The notes beneath the pieces were generated by a model. That model had not been told where the DNA came from. It made no database searches and saw only the letters and a list, made by a program, of their open reading frames with translations. Of a DNA stretch of 64,000 nt, positions 42,674 to 50,647 are shown piece by piece. Origin of the DNA: G965230615 sp965230615 (lineage in GTDB: Bacteria; Pseudomonadota; Gammaproteobacteria; HTCC5015); the NCBI GenBank assembly GCA_965230615.1, contig OZ246012.1, positions 4,278,001 to 4,342,000 on the forward strand, written 5' to 3'. The first letter of the stretch is position 1; each line of letters starts with the position of its first letter. The position numbers and the translations under genes were made by a program.

Positions 42674-43903
42674 TTAAACCACGTTGCCCATTTGGAAAAT
42701 AGGTAGATACATCGCTACCACTAAGCCGCCTACTACAACCCCTAGAAAAGCCATAATTAATGGTTCCATTAAGCTGCTCAGTGCATCTACAGCATTGTCC
42801 ACTTCGGCTTCGTAAAAATCGGCCACTTTACCGAGCATTGAATCCAGCGCGCCTGACTCTTCCCCAATGGCAACCATTTGCACGACCATGTTAGGGAATA
42901 GGTTGGTGCGGCGCATAGATGATTGTAACTGCTCACCGGTTGAGGTTTCCTCTTTCATCTTTAAAATGGCTTCAGAGAAAATCGCATTACCTGAAGCACC
43001 TGCCACAGAGTCCATCGCTTCAACCATTGGGACGCCAGCGGCAAACATAGTCGATAACGTGCGGGCAAAGCGGGCAATAGAGGCTTTGGACATAATGTCG
43101 CCAAATACCGGCGCTTTTAATGTGAACTTATCGAGGAAGTAACGAAACTTTTCAGACTTTTGTTTGAGATTAAAAAAAGCAGCAATTGTACCGGCGATGC
43201 CGCCAAAAATAATAAACCAGTATTTTTGGAAGCTCTCAGATAAGTTAATCACAAATTGCGTGAAAACGGGTAGGTCAGCACCAAAGCCTTGAAACAATTC
43301 TTCGAATTGCGGTACTACAAAGATCAGTAGAATAGCGGTGACCACAAAGGCAACGACCATCACCGCGATTGGGTAGAACAAGGCCTTTTTGATTTTGGCT
43401 TTGAGTTCTTCGGTTTTTTCTTTATAGGTGGCGATTTTATCAAGCAGGCTTTCTAGTGTACCTGATTGCTCACCAGCTTCTACAAGGTTAACGAACAAGT
43501 CATCAAAGTGTTGTGGTTTTTTTGCCAGCGCTTGCGAGAGGTTGGAACCACCTTCAACATCAGCTTTGACGGCTAAAATAAGATCCTGCATCGCAGGATT
43601 TTCATGGCCTCGGCCAACAATCTCAAATGATTGCACCAGCGGCACACCAGCGGTCATCATGGTGGCTAATTGGCGCGCAAAAATTGCAATATCCTTGGCT
43701 TTGATTTTGCCTTTGCCACCGCTAAAAAGAGGTTTGGGTTTTTTTCTAACGCGGGTGGCATTAATGCCTTGTTTGCGCAGGCCGGCTTTAACCAGTTCGG
43801 CACTTAAACCTTCAATTTCGCCTTTGACTCGGGCACCTTTTTTATCAGTACCTTCATAGATGAAATAGATTTTGTCACGCACGACTTTTGCTTGTTCGGC
43901 CAT
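42674..43903 (-). CDS. pilC: Type IV pilus inner-membrane platform protein PilC
   Basis: A 409-residue GspF-family platform protein. It has two homologous GspF repeats, about 75-200 (FARQLATMMTAGVPLVQSFEI) and about 275-400 (FARTLSTMFAAGVPMVEAMD), and three main transmembrane segments near 180, 228 and 385. It couples the PilB and PilT ATPases to pilin insertion. AGGA lies 7 nt before the ATG. It sits 25 bp after pilB and 45 bp before pilD on the same strand, an operon. Confidence 0.96.
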   Translation of the reverse strand: MAEQAKVVRDKIYFIYEGTDKKGARVKGEIEGLSAELVKAGLRKQGINATRVRKKPKPLFSGGKGKIKAKDIAIFARQLATMMTAGVPLVQSFEIVGRGHENPAMQDLILAVKADVEGGSNLSQALAKKPQHFDDLFVNLVEAGEQSGTLESLLDKIATYKEKTEELKAKIKKALFYPIAVMVVAFVVTAILLIFVVPQFEELFQGFGADLPVFTQFVINLSESFQKYWFIIFGGIAGTIAAFFNLKQKSEKFRYFLDKFTLKAPVFGDIMSKASIARFARTLSTMFAAGVPMVEAMDSVAGASGNAIFSEAILKMKEETSTGEQLQSSMRRTNLFPNMVVQMVAIGEESGALDSMLGKVADFYEAEVDNAVDALSSLMEPLIMAFLGVVVGGLVVAMYLPIFQMGNVV

Positions 43904-43928
43904 GTTTTTATCCTAGTGGCTAATGCCG

Positions 43929-45650
43929 TTAATCTTTGGTCACACGGTTGGCTTCTGCCAGGCCAATAAGCCCAGCTTTTACCTTGCGCAATGCGGATTG
44001 ACGTAAGTCTGAGATACCCTCTTTTTGAGCCTGATCTGCGACCTGGATGGCATTGCCGCCCTCCATAACAATACGGCCCATCGCTTCTGACATCGGCAGA
44101 ACCTGATAAATACCAACTCGACCTTTATAACCTTCAGCGCAACGGTCACAGCTGCCTGGCTTATATACTGTGAAGGCTTCTTTCAGGTCTGCATCGGTGA
44201 AACCTTCCTGTTTCAAGGTTTCGTTAGGGATATCATCTTCAGTTTTGCAATGTTCGCATAAGCGCCTACCCAAGCGTTGTGCGATAATTAACGAAACAGC
44301 AGATGCGATGTTAAAAGGTGCCACACCCATATTCATTAAGCGTGATAAAGTTTGCGGTGCATCGTTGGTGTGTAAGGTCGACATCACCATATGGCCAGTT
44401 TGCGCGGCTTTAATGGCGATATTGGCTGTTTCTAGGTCGCGAATCTCACCCACCATAATAATGTCTGGATCTTGGCGTAAGAAAGCGCGTAATGCTGCCG
44501 AGAAGTCTAAGCCAGCCTTAGGGTTAACGTTGACTTGGTTAATACCCGCCAAGTTGATTTCAGCCGGATCTTCAGCCGTCGAAATATTGCGATCAGCAGT
44601 ATTTAAAATATTCAAGCCGGTATAGAGTGATACCGTTTTACCACTACCGGTGGGGCCTGTTACCAGGATCATACCATAAGGGTTACCCAGCGCTTTCAGG
44701 TAAGCCTCTTTCTGCTCAGGCTCATAACCGAGTGCATCAATACCCAACGTAGCACTGGAGGGGTCAAGAATCCGTAGCACCACTTTCTCGCCGAACAAGG
44801 TAGGGCAGGTATTTACGCGGAAGTCGATGGCCCGCTTTTTGGATACCTTAAGCTTAATCCGACCATCCTGTGGAACACGCCTTTCGGAGATATCCATGCG
44901 CGACATAACTTTTAGCCGGGCCGTAATCCGAGTCGACATATTCAATGGGGGTTTGGCGACTTCTTGCAGCATGCCGTCAATGCGAAAGCGTACTCGGCAA
45001 TATTTCTCATAAGGCTCTAAATGGATATCGGAGGCGCCTTTGTTAATGGCATCGAGCAGCACTTTGTTCACAAAGCGTACCACAGGCGTATCATCCACAC
45101 CTGAGCTGCCATCATCACCGCTGTCTTCATCGTCTTCTGCACTGACATCTAAGTTCTCCAGGTCTTCGTCAAGACCGGCCATGTCATCCATGGAGGTATC
45201 AGCGGCGTTTAGCACATCTTCAATAAGCTTATTGAGCTTATTGACTTCCACTAAGATGGCTTCTGTTGGAATACCTGTATTAAACTTGATCTCATCGAGT
45301 GCGACCAGGTTCATAGGGTCAGCCACAGCAACAAACAAGCGGTTGCCGCGCTTGAAAATAGGTAGGGCGTGGTGCTGACGAATCAGCTTCTCTTCGACCA
45401 GCTCTTTTGGCACGGACTCGATATCCAGGGCGCTGATATCAAGTACGGGTAAACCGAATTCCTCAGAAGCGACAATGGCTATTTTGCGGGCATCAAGATT
45501 TTTTTCTTCAACCAAATAAGCGGCCAGGCTCATTTTTTTCTTTTTAGCGGAGGACTGTGCTTCAAGAGCGGCGGCTTCCTCCAGCATCCCGTCGGTGACG
45601 AGGCGCTTCGCTAGACCACTTAATTTGACGGTGGAGGCAGTTGATACCAT
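43929..45650 (-). CDS. pilB: Type IV pilus assembly ATPase PilB
   Basis: A 573-residue GspE-family hexameric ATPase that powers pilus extension. After an N-terminal T2SSE_N/MshEN-like region (about 1-150) and an acidic linker (155-188), the ATPase core has Walker A GPTGSGKT at 332-339, an Asp box (STAEDPAEINLAGINQVNV), Walker B (DPDIIMVGEIRDLETA) and a His box (TGHMVMSTLHTND). A tetracysteine zinc site (CEHC ... CDRC) is near 450-500. Some MshEN domains bind cyclic di-GMP; here the motif is only partly recognisable. It is transcribed toward pilC. Confidence 0.96.
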   Translation of the reverse strand: MVSTASTVKLSGLAKRLVTDGMLEEAAALEAQSSAKKKKMSLAAYLVEEKNLDARKIAIVASEEFGLPVLDISALDIESVPKELVEEKLIRQHHALPIFKRGNRLFVAVADPMNLVALDEIKFNTGIPTEAILVEVNKLNKLIEDVLNAADTSMDDMAGLDEDLENLDVSAEDDEDSGDDGSSGVDDTPVVRFVNKVLLDAINKGASDIHLEPYEKYCRVRFRIDGMLQEVAKPPLNMSTRITARLKVMSRMDISERRVPQDGRIKLKVSKKRAIDFRVNTCPTLFGEKVVLRILDPSSATLGIDALGYEPEQKEAYLKALGNPYGMILVTGPTGSGKTVSLYTGLNILNTADRNISTAEDPAEINLAGINQVNVNPKAGLDFSAALRAFLRQDPDIIMVGEIRDLETANIAIKAAQTGHMVMSTLHTNDAPQTLSRLMNMGVAPFNIASAVSLIIAQRLGRRLCEHCKTEDDIPNETLKQEGFTDADLKEAFTVYKPGSCDRCAEGYKGRVGIYQVLPMSEAMGRIVMEGGNAIQVADQAQKEGISDLRQSALRKVKAGLIGLAEANRVTKD

Positions 45651-45904
45651 AAGTTATAGCCTTAAATTAAGTATATCGACCATCTTATTGAATACACAAA
45701 ATAAGTCAATCTTCAAATTGCGGTCTTATCCTGCAAATCGTAAATATGGACAACGCAGCAGATAATTGCTCACTGGGCTTTGCTGTTAACGGCTGAATTA
45801 ATCAGATTTTGAGGGGGCAAGCCTTATTAATAGTGCCAGTTACAGTTACATCGCTGGCCGCAGGCTTAAAACAACGCGGCTGGGCTGGGGGTGCTGTGCC
45901 TCAC

Positions 45905-46381
45905 TTATTGTGAGATTTTAGGTAGATATTTGATATCCATGGGGTTGGCACCTGCTGAGACGGCTTCAAAGTTGGTGACGCCATTGGCACCAATCACAGG
46001 TTGAACCACATAAGTCTTGCTACGGATCGTGTCTGGTAAATTATTAGCCATTAAAACTTCAAATTGGCCGCCATTTAAAATGGTAATTTGTGCAACATTG
46101 CCGCCACCCAGATCAGCAGGGGTCAGTGAAATACCGGTATAACCGTTCACATCAGCCGGTGTTGGTGGCACTTTGGCAAAGCGGGAAATGTATTCATTGA
46201 TGGCCAGTTGCACGCCTCTTGCGATGCCGACTGAGTTGGCTGTTTCAGCACGAGTCACATAATCGCGGTATTGTGGGATTGCGACAGCAGCCAGGATACC
46301 AATAATGGCAATAACAATCATAAGTTCAATTAGCGTAAAACCTGATGAGGAATGGTGAGTTTTTAGGTTTCGTGTATGCAT
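45905..46381 (-). CDS. pilA: Type IV pilin, second copy (PilA-like)
   Basis: A 158-residue type IVa prepilin. It has an unusually long 14-residue leader ending in glycine (G14), then the mature N-terminus FTLIELMIVIAIIGILAAVA with E5 and the hydrophobic assembly helix. The globular C-terminal part contains no cysteine, so the disulfide-bonded loop typical of many type IVa pilins is absent. It is paralogous to the pilin gene at 46509-46952: both share PQY.DYV.R.E..NS, RFAK.PP and KFLPK/KYLPK endings. It lies downstream of that gene, beyond a strong hairpin. GGAGG is present upstream of the ATG. Confidence 0.93.
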   Translation of the reverse strand: MHTRNLKTHHSSSGFTLIELMIVIAIIGILAAVAIPQYRDYVTRAETANSVGIARGVQLAINEYISRFAKVPPTPADVNGYTGISLTPADLGGGNVAQITILNGGQFEVLMANNLPDTIRSKTYVVQPVIGANGVTNFEAVSAGANPMDIKYLPKISQ

Positions 46382-46450
46382 CTCTAAATCCCTCCTAAGT
46401 GCTTTGAACTTTGTTTGCGCGTCTTGCGTGAAATAGTTGTTTTTTATAAA

Positions 46451-46496
46451 TATCGAGGCTGGTATTGAGCTGGCAGGCCAGCTGCCAGCCTCGATA
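46451..46496 (-). terminator. Strong nested hairpin between the two pilin genes
   Basis: Outer arms TATCGAGGCTGG (46451-46462) and CCAGCCTCGATA (46485-46496) pair perfectly over 12 bp. Inside, AGCTGGC and GCCAGCT can form a second stem. It begins 12 nt after the stop of the upstream pilin gene. Only a broken A/T-rich stretch follows, so it may attenuate rather than fully terminate, or stabilise the upstream mRNA. Confidence 0.75.
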
Positions 46497-46508
46497 CTGG
46501 GTCTGTGA

Positions 46509-46952
46509 TTACTGCACTTTAGGCAGGAATTTCACATCGATCGTGCCGGCGTTTGCTGTCCAAGACACTACACCATTGGCGTTAACCGCCGGATCAAGTG
46601 TATACGTCTTACCCGCAATTTTCGCAGGGGCTGTGGCAGCAAAAGTCAGTGTTAACTGACCATTAGCACCAATTGTGATGTCTGAGATGTTACCTGCAGC
46701 GTTAACAGCGCCATCACCAATACCTGAATAAGCTTTCAGGTCTGCATAAGCAGGTGGTAATTTCGCGAAACGAGCAGCATATTCACTCACAGCTAACTGT
46801 ACAGGGCGAGCAGCCGCTAAAGAGTTAGTTGACTCAGTACGCATCACATAGTCTTGATATTGAGGAATCGCAACTGCGGCCAAAATACCAATAATCGCGA
46901 TAACGATCATGAGTTCGATCAGAGTAAAACCTTGTTGAACTTGCTTCTTCAT
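46509..46952 (-). CDS. pilA: Type IV pilin, first copy (probable major pilin PilA)
   Basis: A 147-residue type IVa prepilin with a typical 8-residue leader (MKKQVQQG), then FTLIELMIVIAIIGILAAVA and a globular domain of about 110 residues. There is no cysteine anywhere. It is the promoter-proximal pilin: a sigma54 site lies about 65 bp upstream and a good GGAGG precedes the ATG. With its own promoter and a strong downstream hairpin it is the better candidate for the major pilin. pilR and pilS lie immediately upstream on the same strand. Confidence 0.95.
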   Translation of the reverse strand: MKKQVQQGFTLIELMIVIAIIGILAAVAIPQYQDYVMRTESTNSLAAARPVQLAVSEYAARFAKLPPAYADLKAYSGIGDGAVNAAGNISDITIGANGQLTLTFAATAPAKIAGKTYTLDPAVNANGVVSWTANAGTIDVKFLPKVQ

Positions 46953-47016
46953 GACTAACCTCCAATAGGAAATTTTTTTGCTTAAAATCAGTACGTGCTA
47001 GGTTATTTACTTATAA

Positions 47017-47032
47017 GCAGAAAGCTTGCCAA
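47017..47032 (-). promoter_or_regulatory. Sigma54 (-24/-12) promoter of the pilin gene
   Basis: Read on the minus strand the site is TTGGCAAGCTTTCTGC. It has GG at -24 and GC at -12 exactly 12 nt apart, and differs from the consensus TTGGCACG-N4-TTGC at two positions. Transcription would start near 47005, about 53 nt before the pilin ATG. The sigma54 activator PilR is encoded just upstream. Confidence 0.85.
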
Positions 47033-47126
47033 CTTCCTGCATTAAGAGTAAGGGGCTGATTTTAATGGGTTTTTCAGAATTTACCAATAGTAAATTAGAT
47101 TTGTATTTATTGTACACAGTGACACT

Positions 47127-47147
47127 TATTGTCAGCCTATGACAATA
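47127..47147. promoter_or_regulatory. Candidate PilR enhancer: inverted repeat
   Basis: TATTGTCA (47127-47134) and TGACAATA (47140-47147) are perfect 8-bp arms with a 5-bp spacer. They lie roughly 100 bp upstream of the -24 element, the normal distance for a sigma54 activator site, and contain the TGTC element described for PilR sites in Pseudomonas. It could instead be a terminator-like hairpin after pilR, but it lacks a U-run. Confidence 0.55.
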
Positions 47148-47152
47148 CTGAC

Positions 47153-48541
47153 CTATTCAATACCAAGCTTCTTGATACGGTAGCGTAATTGGCGAAAGCT
47201 GATGCCTAATAACTCAGCAGCTTTGGTTTTATTCCAGCGGGTTTGTTCCAGAGCGCGCATGATCGACTCACGCTCTTGTTCATGCAGCATATCATCGAGT
47301 GCAGTATCGCTGGCGACAGTTGCTGCATTGCTGCCGGGGGCATTGGGTATTTCATGCTCTGCTGGCGGGGGAGTCGCGTTGCTAGTGCTTGCCGTGATAG
47401 GCAGCTCAAGGTCATCGGCGGTAATCAGCATGCCTTCACATAGTGTTGCGGTGCGTTCGAGTATATTTTCCAGCTCGCGCACATTACCAGGAAAGCTATA
47501 AGTCTGTAGTTTATGCACAGCCTGTGGTTGCAGGGTTTTGCGTTCAGTGCCATGTTTGTCAGCAATATCGACTAAAACATGCTCTGCCAGTAAGGGGATA
47601 TCATCCGGGCGCTCGCGCAGGCTGGGCACATTGAGTTGAATAACATTAATTCGGTAATAGAGATCCTGCCGAAAAGACATATCATTGACCAGTTGCCCCA
47701 AGTCTTTATGGGTTGCACTGAGAATGCGAACGTCGACCAAGTGTTCTTTGGCGCCGCCGACAGGGCGGATGGCCTTTTCTTGAATGGCTCTGAGCAGCTT
47801 GACCTGCATGGCGATGGGCAGCTCGGCAACCTCATCGAGAAACAAGGTACCGCCATCAGCTGCGCGGAATAAGCCCTCATTATCAGCATGTGCCCCCGTG
47901 AAACTACCTTTTAAATGGCCGAAAAACTCACTTTCCATTAACTCGGCCGGGATTGCGCTGCAATTTACCGGGATAAACGGTTTATCATTTCTGGCGCTTT
48001 GTGCGTGAATTAATCGGGCAACCAGTTCTTTACCTGTGCCGGATTCACCGTGGATATAAACCGGTGCCTGACTGCGAGCCAGTTTACTGATGGTCTTTTT
48101 TAATTCCACAATGATACTGGATTTGCCCAATAGCTTTAATCCATCTTCGTGATCACCGCTAGTGGTATCTGTTGAAGGTAACTTTAAGGCGCTGGAAATG
48201 AGTTGCCGCAGGTTTTTTAAATCAACGGGTTTGGAGATAAAATCAAATGCCCCTGATTTTAATGCGCGAATAGCCGCTTCCATATTGCCATGCGCTGTAA
48301 TGACAGCAATGGGAATATGCGGAAACTCATTATGAATATGGTCAACCAGGTCCAGGCCATTACCGTCGGGCAAACGCATATCTGTTAAACAAAGATCGAA
48401 GTTTTTGCTATCGAGTAGCGCTTTAGCGTCAGTGAGATTGTGTGCTGACTGCGTGTATAATCCCATTCTGCCCAAAGTGATTTCCAATAGCTCACAAATA
48501 TCGGGCTCATCATCAACAATTAAAACCTGTGCTGCATCCAT
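47153..48541 (-). CDS. pilR: Sigma54-dependent response regulator PilR
   Basis: A 462-residue NtrC-family activator of pilin transcription. It has a receiver domain (about 1-120, acidic pair DDE and phosphoacceptor aspartate in LTDMRLPDGNG) and an AAA+ domain (about 140-370) with Walker A GESGTGKELVARLIH, the sigma54-contacting loop GSFTGA and Walker B GGTLFLDEV. A C-terminal Fis-type helix-turn-helix has the pattern RWNKTKAAELLGISFRQLRYRIKKLGI. It lies 45 bp after pilS and 200 bp before the pilin gene, whose promoter carries a sigma54 site. Confidence 0.95.
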   Translation of the reverse strand: MDAAQVLIVDDEPDICELLEITLGRMGLYTQSAHNLTDAKALLDSKNFDLCLTDMRLPDGNGLDLVDHIHNEFPHIPIAVITAHGNMEAAIRALKSGAFDFISKPVDLKNLRQLISSALKLPSTDTTSGDHEDGLKLLGKSSIIVELKKTISKLARSQAPVYIHGESGTGKELVARLIHAQSARNDKPFIPVNCSAIPAELMESEFFGHLKGSFTGAHADNEGLFRAADGGTLFLDEVAELPIAMQVKLLRAIQEKAIRPVGGAKEHLVDVRILSATHKDLGQLVNDMSFRQDLYYRINVIQLNVPSLRERPDDIPLLAEHVLVDIADKHGTERKTLQPQAVHKLQTYSFPGNVRELENILERTATLCEGMLITADDLELPITASTSNATPPPAEHEIPNAPGSNAATVASDTALDDMLHEQERESIMRALEQTRWNKTKAAELLGISFRQLRYRIKKLGIE

Positions 48542-48586
48542 TTTCTCTGCGAACCTATTGTTGTTGTCGTGTTATAGGGCTTTGCA

Positions 48587-50248
48587 TTAAGGGCTAATAC
48601 CAAATTTTGCAGGGTTAGCAAAGCTAATTCGAAATAAAGCGCCTCTCTTACTGTCGTCTATATAACGTATCTGAGCCTGATTAAATTCGCATAGCTCTCT
48701 GACAATGTAAAGTCCTAGTCCTGGACTATTGTTGCTGCTGGAAAAGAAAGGCTCAAAAACTTGGTCTTGTAAACTGGCGGGAATGCCTTCCCCGTAATCT
48801 GCGATTTCCAGGTATAAGGCATCATTGTTGTCATCTCGGTCAACGGTTAAATCTATTTGCAACTTGCCATTTTTATCGCATCCATATTTACGACTGTTAG
48901 CACACAAGTTCCAAACAATTTGATGTAACTGTGTTGGGTCGAAATAAGCGTTGCAGCTATCTGATTCTAGGGACAGTCTCAATTGCTCAGTGGTCAAGGC
49001 ATACTGGCTACAGAAATCCTCACGAAAGTCTTCCAACCACTTACCCAGGTTGATCATATCAGGTGTAATTTTTTCTTTTAAAGACAGCTGCATAATATTT
49101 TCAATGATCAGGTTCATGCGCTCGGTTTGTTGGCGAATGATTTCTGTTAAGCGTTGGTCATGTTCAGTCAGTTGTGGTGATTCATCCAAGAGTTGAGAGG
49201 CATGTTGGATAGCGGATAGGGGGTTGCGGATTTCATGGGCGATACTGGCAGTGAGACGACCCAGGGATGCCAGTTTGATACTTTGAAACTCGCGTGAGTA
49301 AGGTGTGGTATCTTCGAGAATAAGTAAAGTGCCAGCCCCGCCTTGCGGGCCTAATGGTGTGAAATGTGGCTGCAATTCAAATGGGCTGCCGGGGGAGCGA
49401 ATACGGGCTGGGCTTTCATCGGGGTCATTAAGCCAGAGGCTATAGCGTACACTCAGTTCTTTTGAGAGTGTTTCCAGCGACAGTGGCGTGGCGCTGTTTT
49501 CACGATGGCCTAGCTGTAAGCGCGCTGCGCGGTTGATTAAGCGGACTTGCAGCTCATGGTCGATGACGATGACGCCACTTTGCATCTGTTGAATGATTTG
49601 ATCATTGAGCTGTGCCAGATTGGCAATATCCAGACCGCGTTGTTCGGCGAGTAACTCACTTTCCTGAACACGCCGCTTGAGTACCAGCATCAGCGCTGCT
49701 GTACCAAAGAAAGCGGCGCCTAACGCGCCCACTTGGGGATAGCTGCTGGCAGGTATGCCGGTTGTGATATGTACAATGATATGTTCCAGTAGCAACACAA
49801 CGGTTGCCAGGGCGGCAAAGATAAAGCCTGCCATGCCACTCAACAGTAATACCGAGCCACCAATATAAACAACCAACAAAATAGCCAGGCCACTGCTGAG
49901 GCCACCGCTGGCATGGCTCATCAAACTTAGCAGGATAATATCGGTGGTGATTTGAATGTAGACCTGTGTTTGATAACGTGGCAGACGGAAGTGAATCAGG
50001 AATAGCCATACAATGGCCAGTAGCAGATAAATAATGCAGCAAAATTTAAAGAGGTCGAGATGTATTGTGCCGAGAGTATCTAAGGCGATTCCTGAGAAAA
50101 AAAAGCTAGCGATTAATACGGCAATAAAAACCCGGTATAGCCCCAGTAGGCGAATAGGGTACCAGGGACGCACTTCCAGGCTGGCTGCTAAGCCATCAGC
50201 GGGTGGCAGCAGCTTGTTTTGCAGGTTTTTTAGTAAGCGTAATAGCAA
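48587..50248 (-). CDS. pilS: Sensor histidine kinase PilS
   Basis: A 553-residue membrane sensor kinase with about six transmembrane segments (35-200). A PAS-like domain (about 215-330) is followed by HisKA with the phosphoacceptor histidine in LTASIAHEIRNPLSAI and a HATPase domain with NLCANSRKYG, EIADYGEGIPASL and SPGLGLYIVRELC. PilS phosphorylates PilR and, in Pseudomonas, monitors pilin levels in the membrane. The only available start is TTG at 50248: an in-frame TAA lies two codons upstream and no ATG precedes the first membrane segment. Confidence 0.94.
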   Translation of the reverse strand: MLLRLLKNLQNKLLPPADGLAASLEVRPWYPIRLLGLYRVFIAVLIASFFFSGIALDTLGTIHLDLFKFCCIIYLLLAIVWLFLIHFRLPRYQTQVYIQITTDIILLSLMSHASGGLSSGLAILLVVYIGGSVLLLSGMAGFIFAALATVVLLLEHIIVHITTGIPASSYPQVGALGAAFFGTAALMLVLKRRVQESELLAEQRGLDIANLAQLNDQIIQQMQSGVIVIDHELQVRLINRAARLQLGHRENSATPLSLETLSKELSVRYSLWLNDPDESPARIRSPGSPFELQPHFTPLGPQGGAGTLLILEDTTPYSREFQSIKLASLGRLTASIAHEIRNPLSAIQHASQLLDESPQLTEHDQRLTEIIRQQTERMNLIIENIMQLSLKEKITPDMINLGKWLEDFREDFCSQYALTTEQLRLSLESDSCNAYFDPTQLHQIVWNLCANSRKYGCDKNGKLQIDLTVDRDDNNDALYLEIADYGEGIPASLQDQVFEPFFSSSNNSPGLGLYIVRELCEFNQAQIRYIDDSKRGALFRISFANPAKFGISP

Positions 50249-50297
50249 CGTTTAGCCTGATGTATGTTCCCGGTTTGCAGTACCAAGCAGATCCGAC

Positions 50298-50510
50298 CTA
50301 TTGGTTACTCTGCCACTCATTATAGTGTGCTTCTGAACAAAAGAAATGCTCATTTCGAGCAATTGCCTCGGCTTGGGGTAGGTGCACGCCGCAGTAGGCA
50401 CAGGGGACGACCTTAGCTTGTTGAGGTTGCTGCCGTTTGGGTTTATCCAAAAGCTGGCGGATAAGCCAGATAGCCAAAAAAACCAGCAGCGTAAGTAATA
50501 AAAAACGCAT
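50298..50510 (-). CDS. PP0621-like small membrane-anchored zinc-ribbon protein
   Basis: A 70-residue protein with one N-terminal transmembrane segment (about 2-20), a short basic/glutamine-rich linker, and a small metal-binding domain with CAYCGVHLPQAEA and HFFCSEAHYNEW. That gives three cysteines and two histidines as likely zinc ligands. It matches the PP0621 family of uncharacterised proteins, which often lies next to pilS, as here. Its function is unknown. It is divergent from nadE. Confidence 0.8.
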   Translation of the reverse strand: MRFLLLTLLVFLAIWLIRQLLDKPKRQQPQQAKVVPCAYCGVHLPQAEAIARNEHFFCSEAHYNEWQSNQ

Positions 50511-50647
50511 TGTTCTACCTTATTTATCTGAGCTGTTTAAGCATAAACCCTGTTATGTGTGTGGCGGCATCAATACTCGTTCAAGGCTTATTGTTACATA
50601 TTATGTATAATATGACCCCTGGTTTTATCGAGTTTACGAGTTTCATA

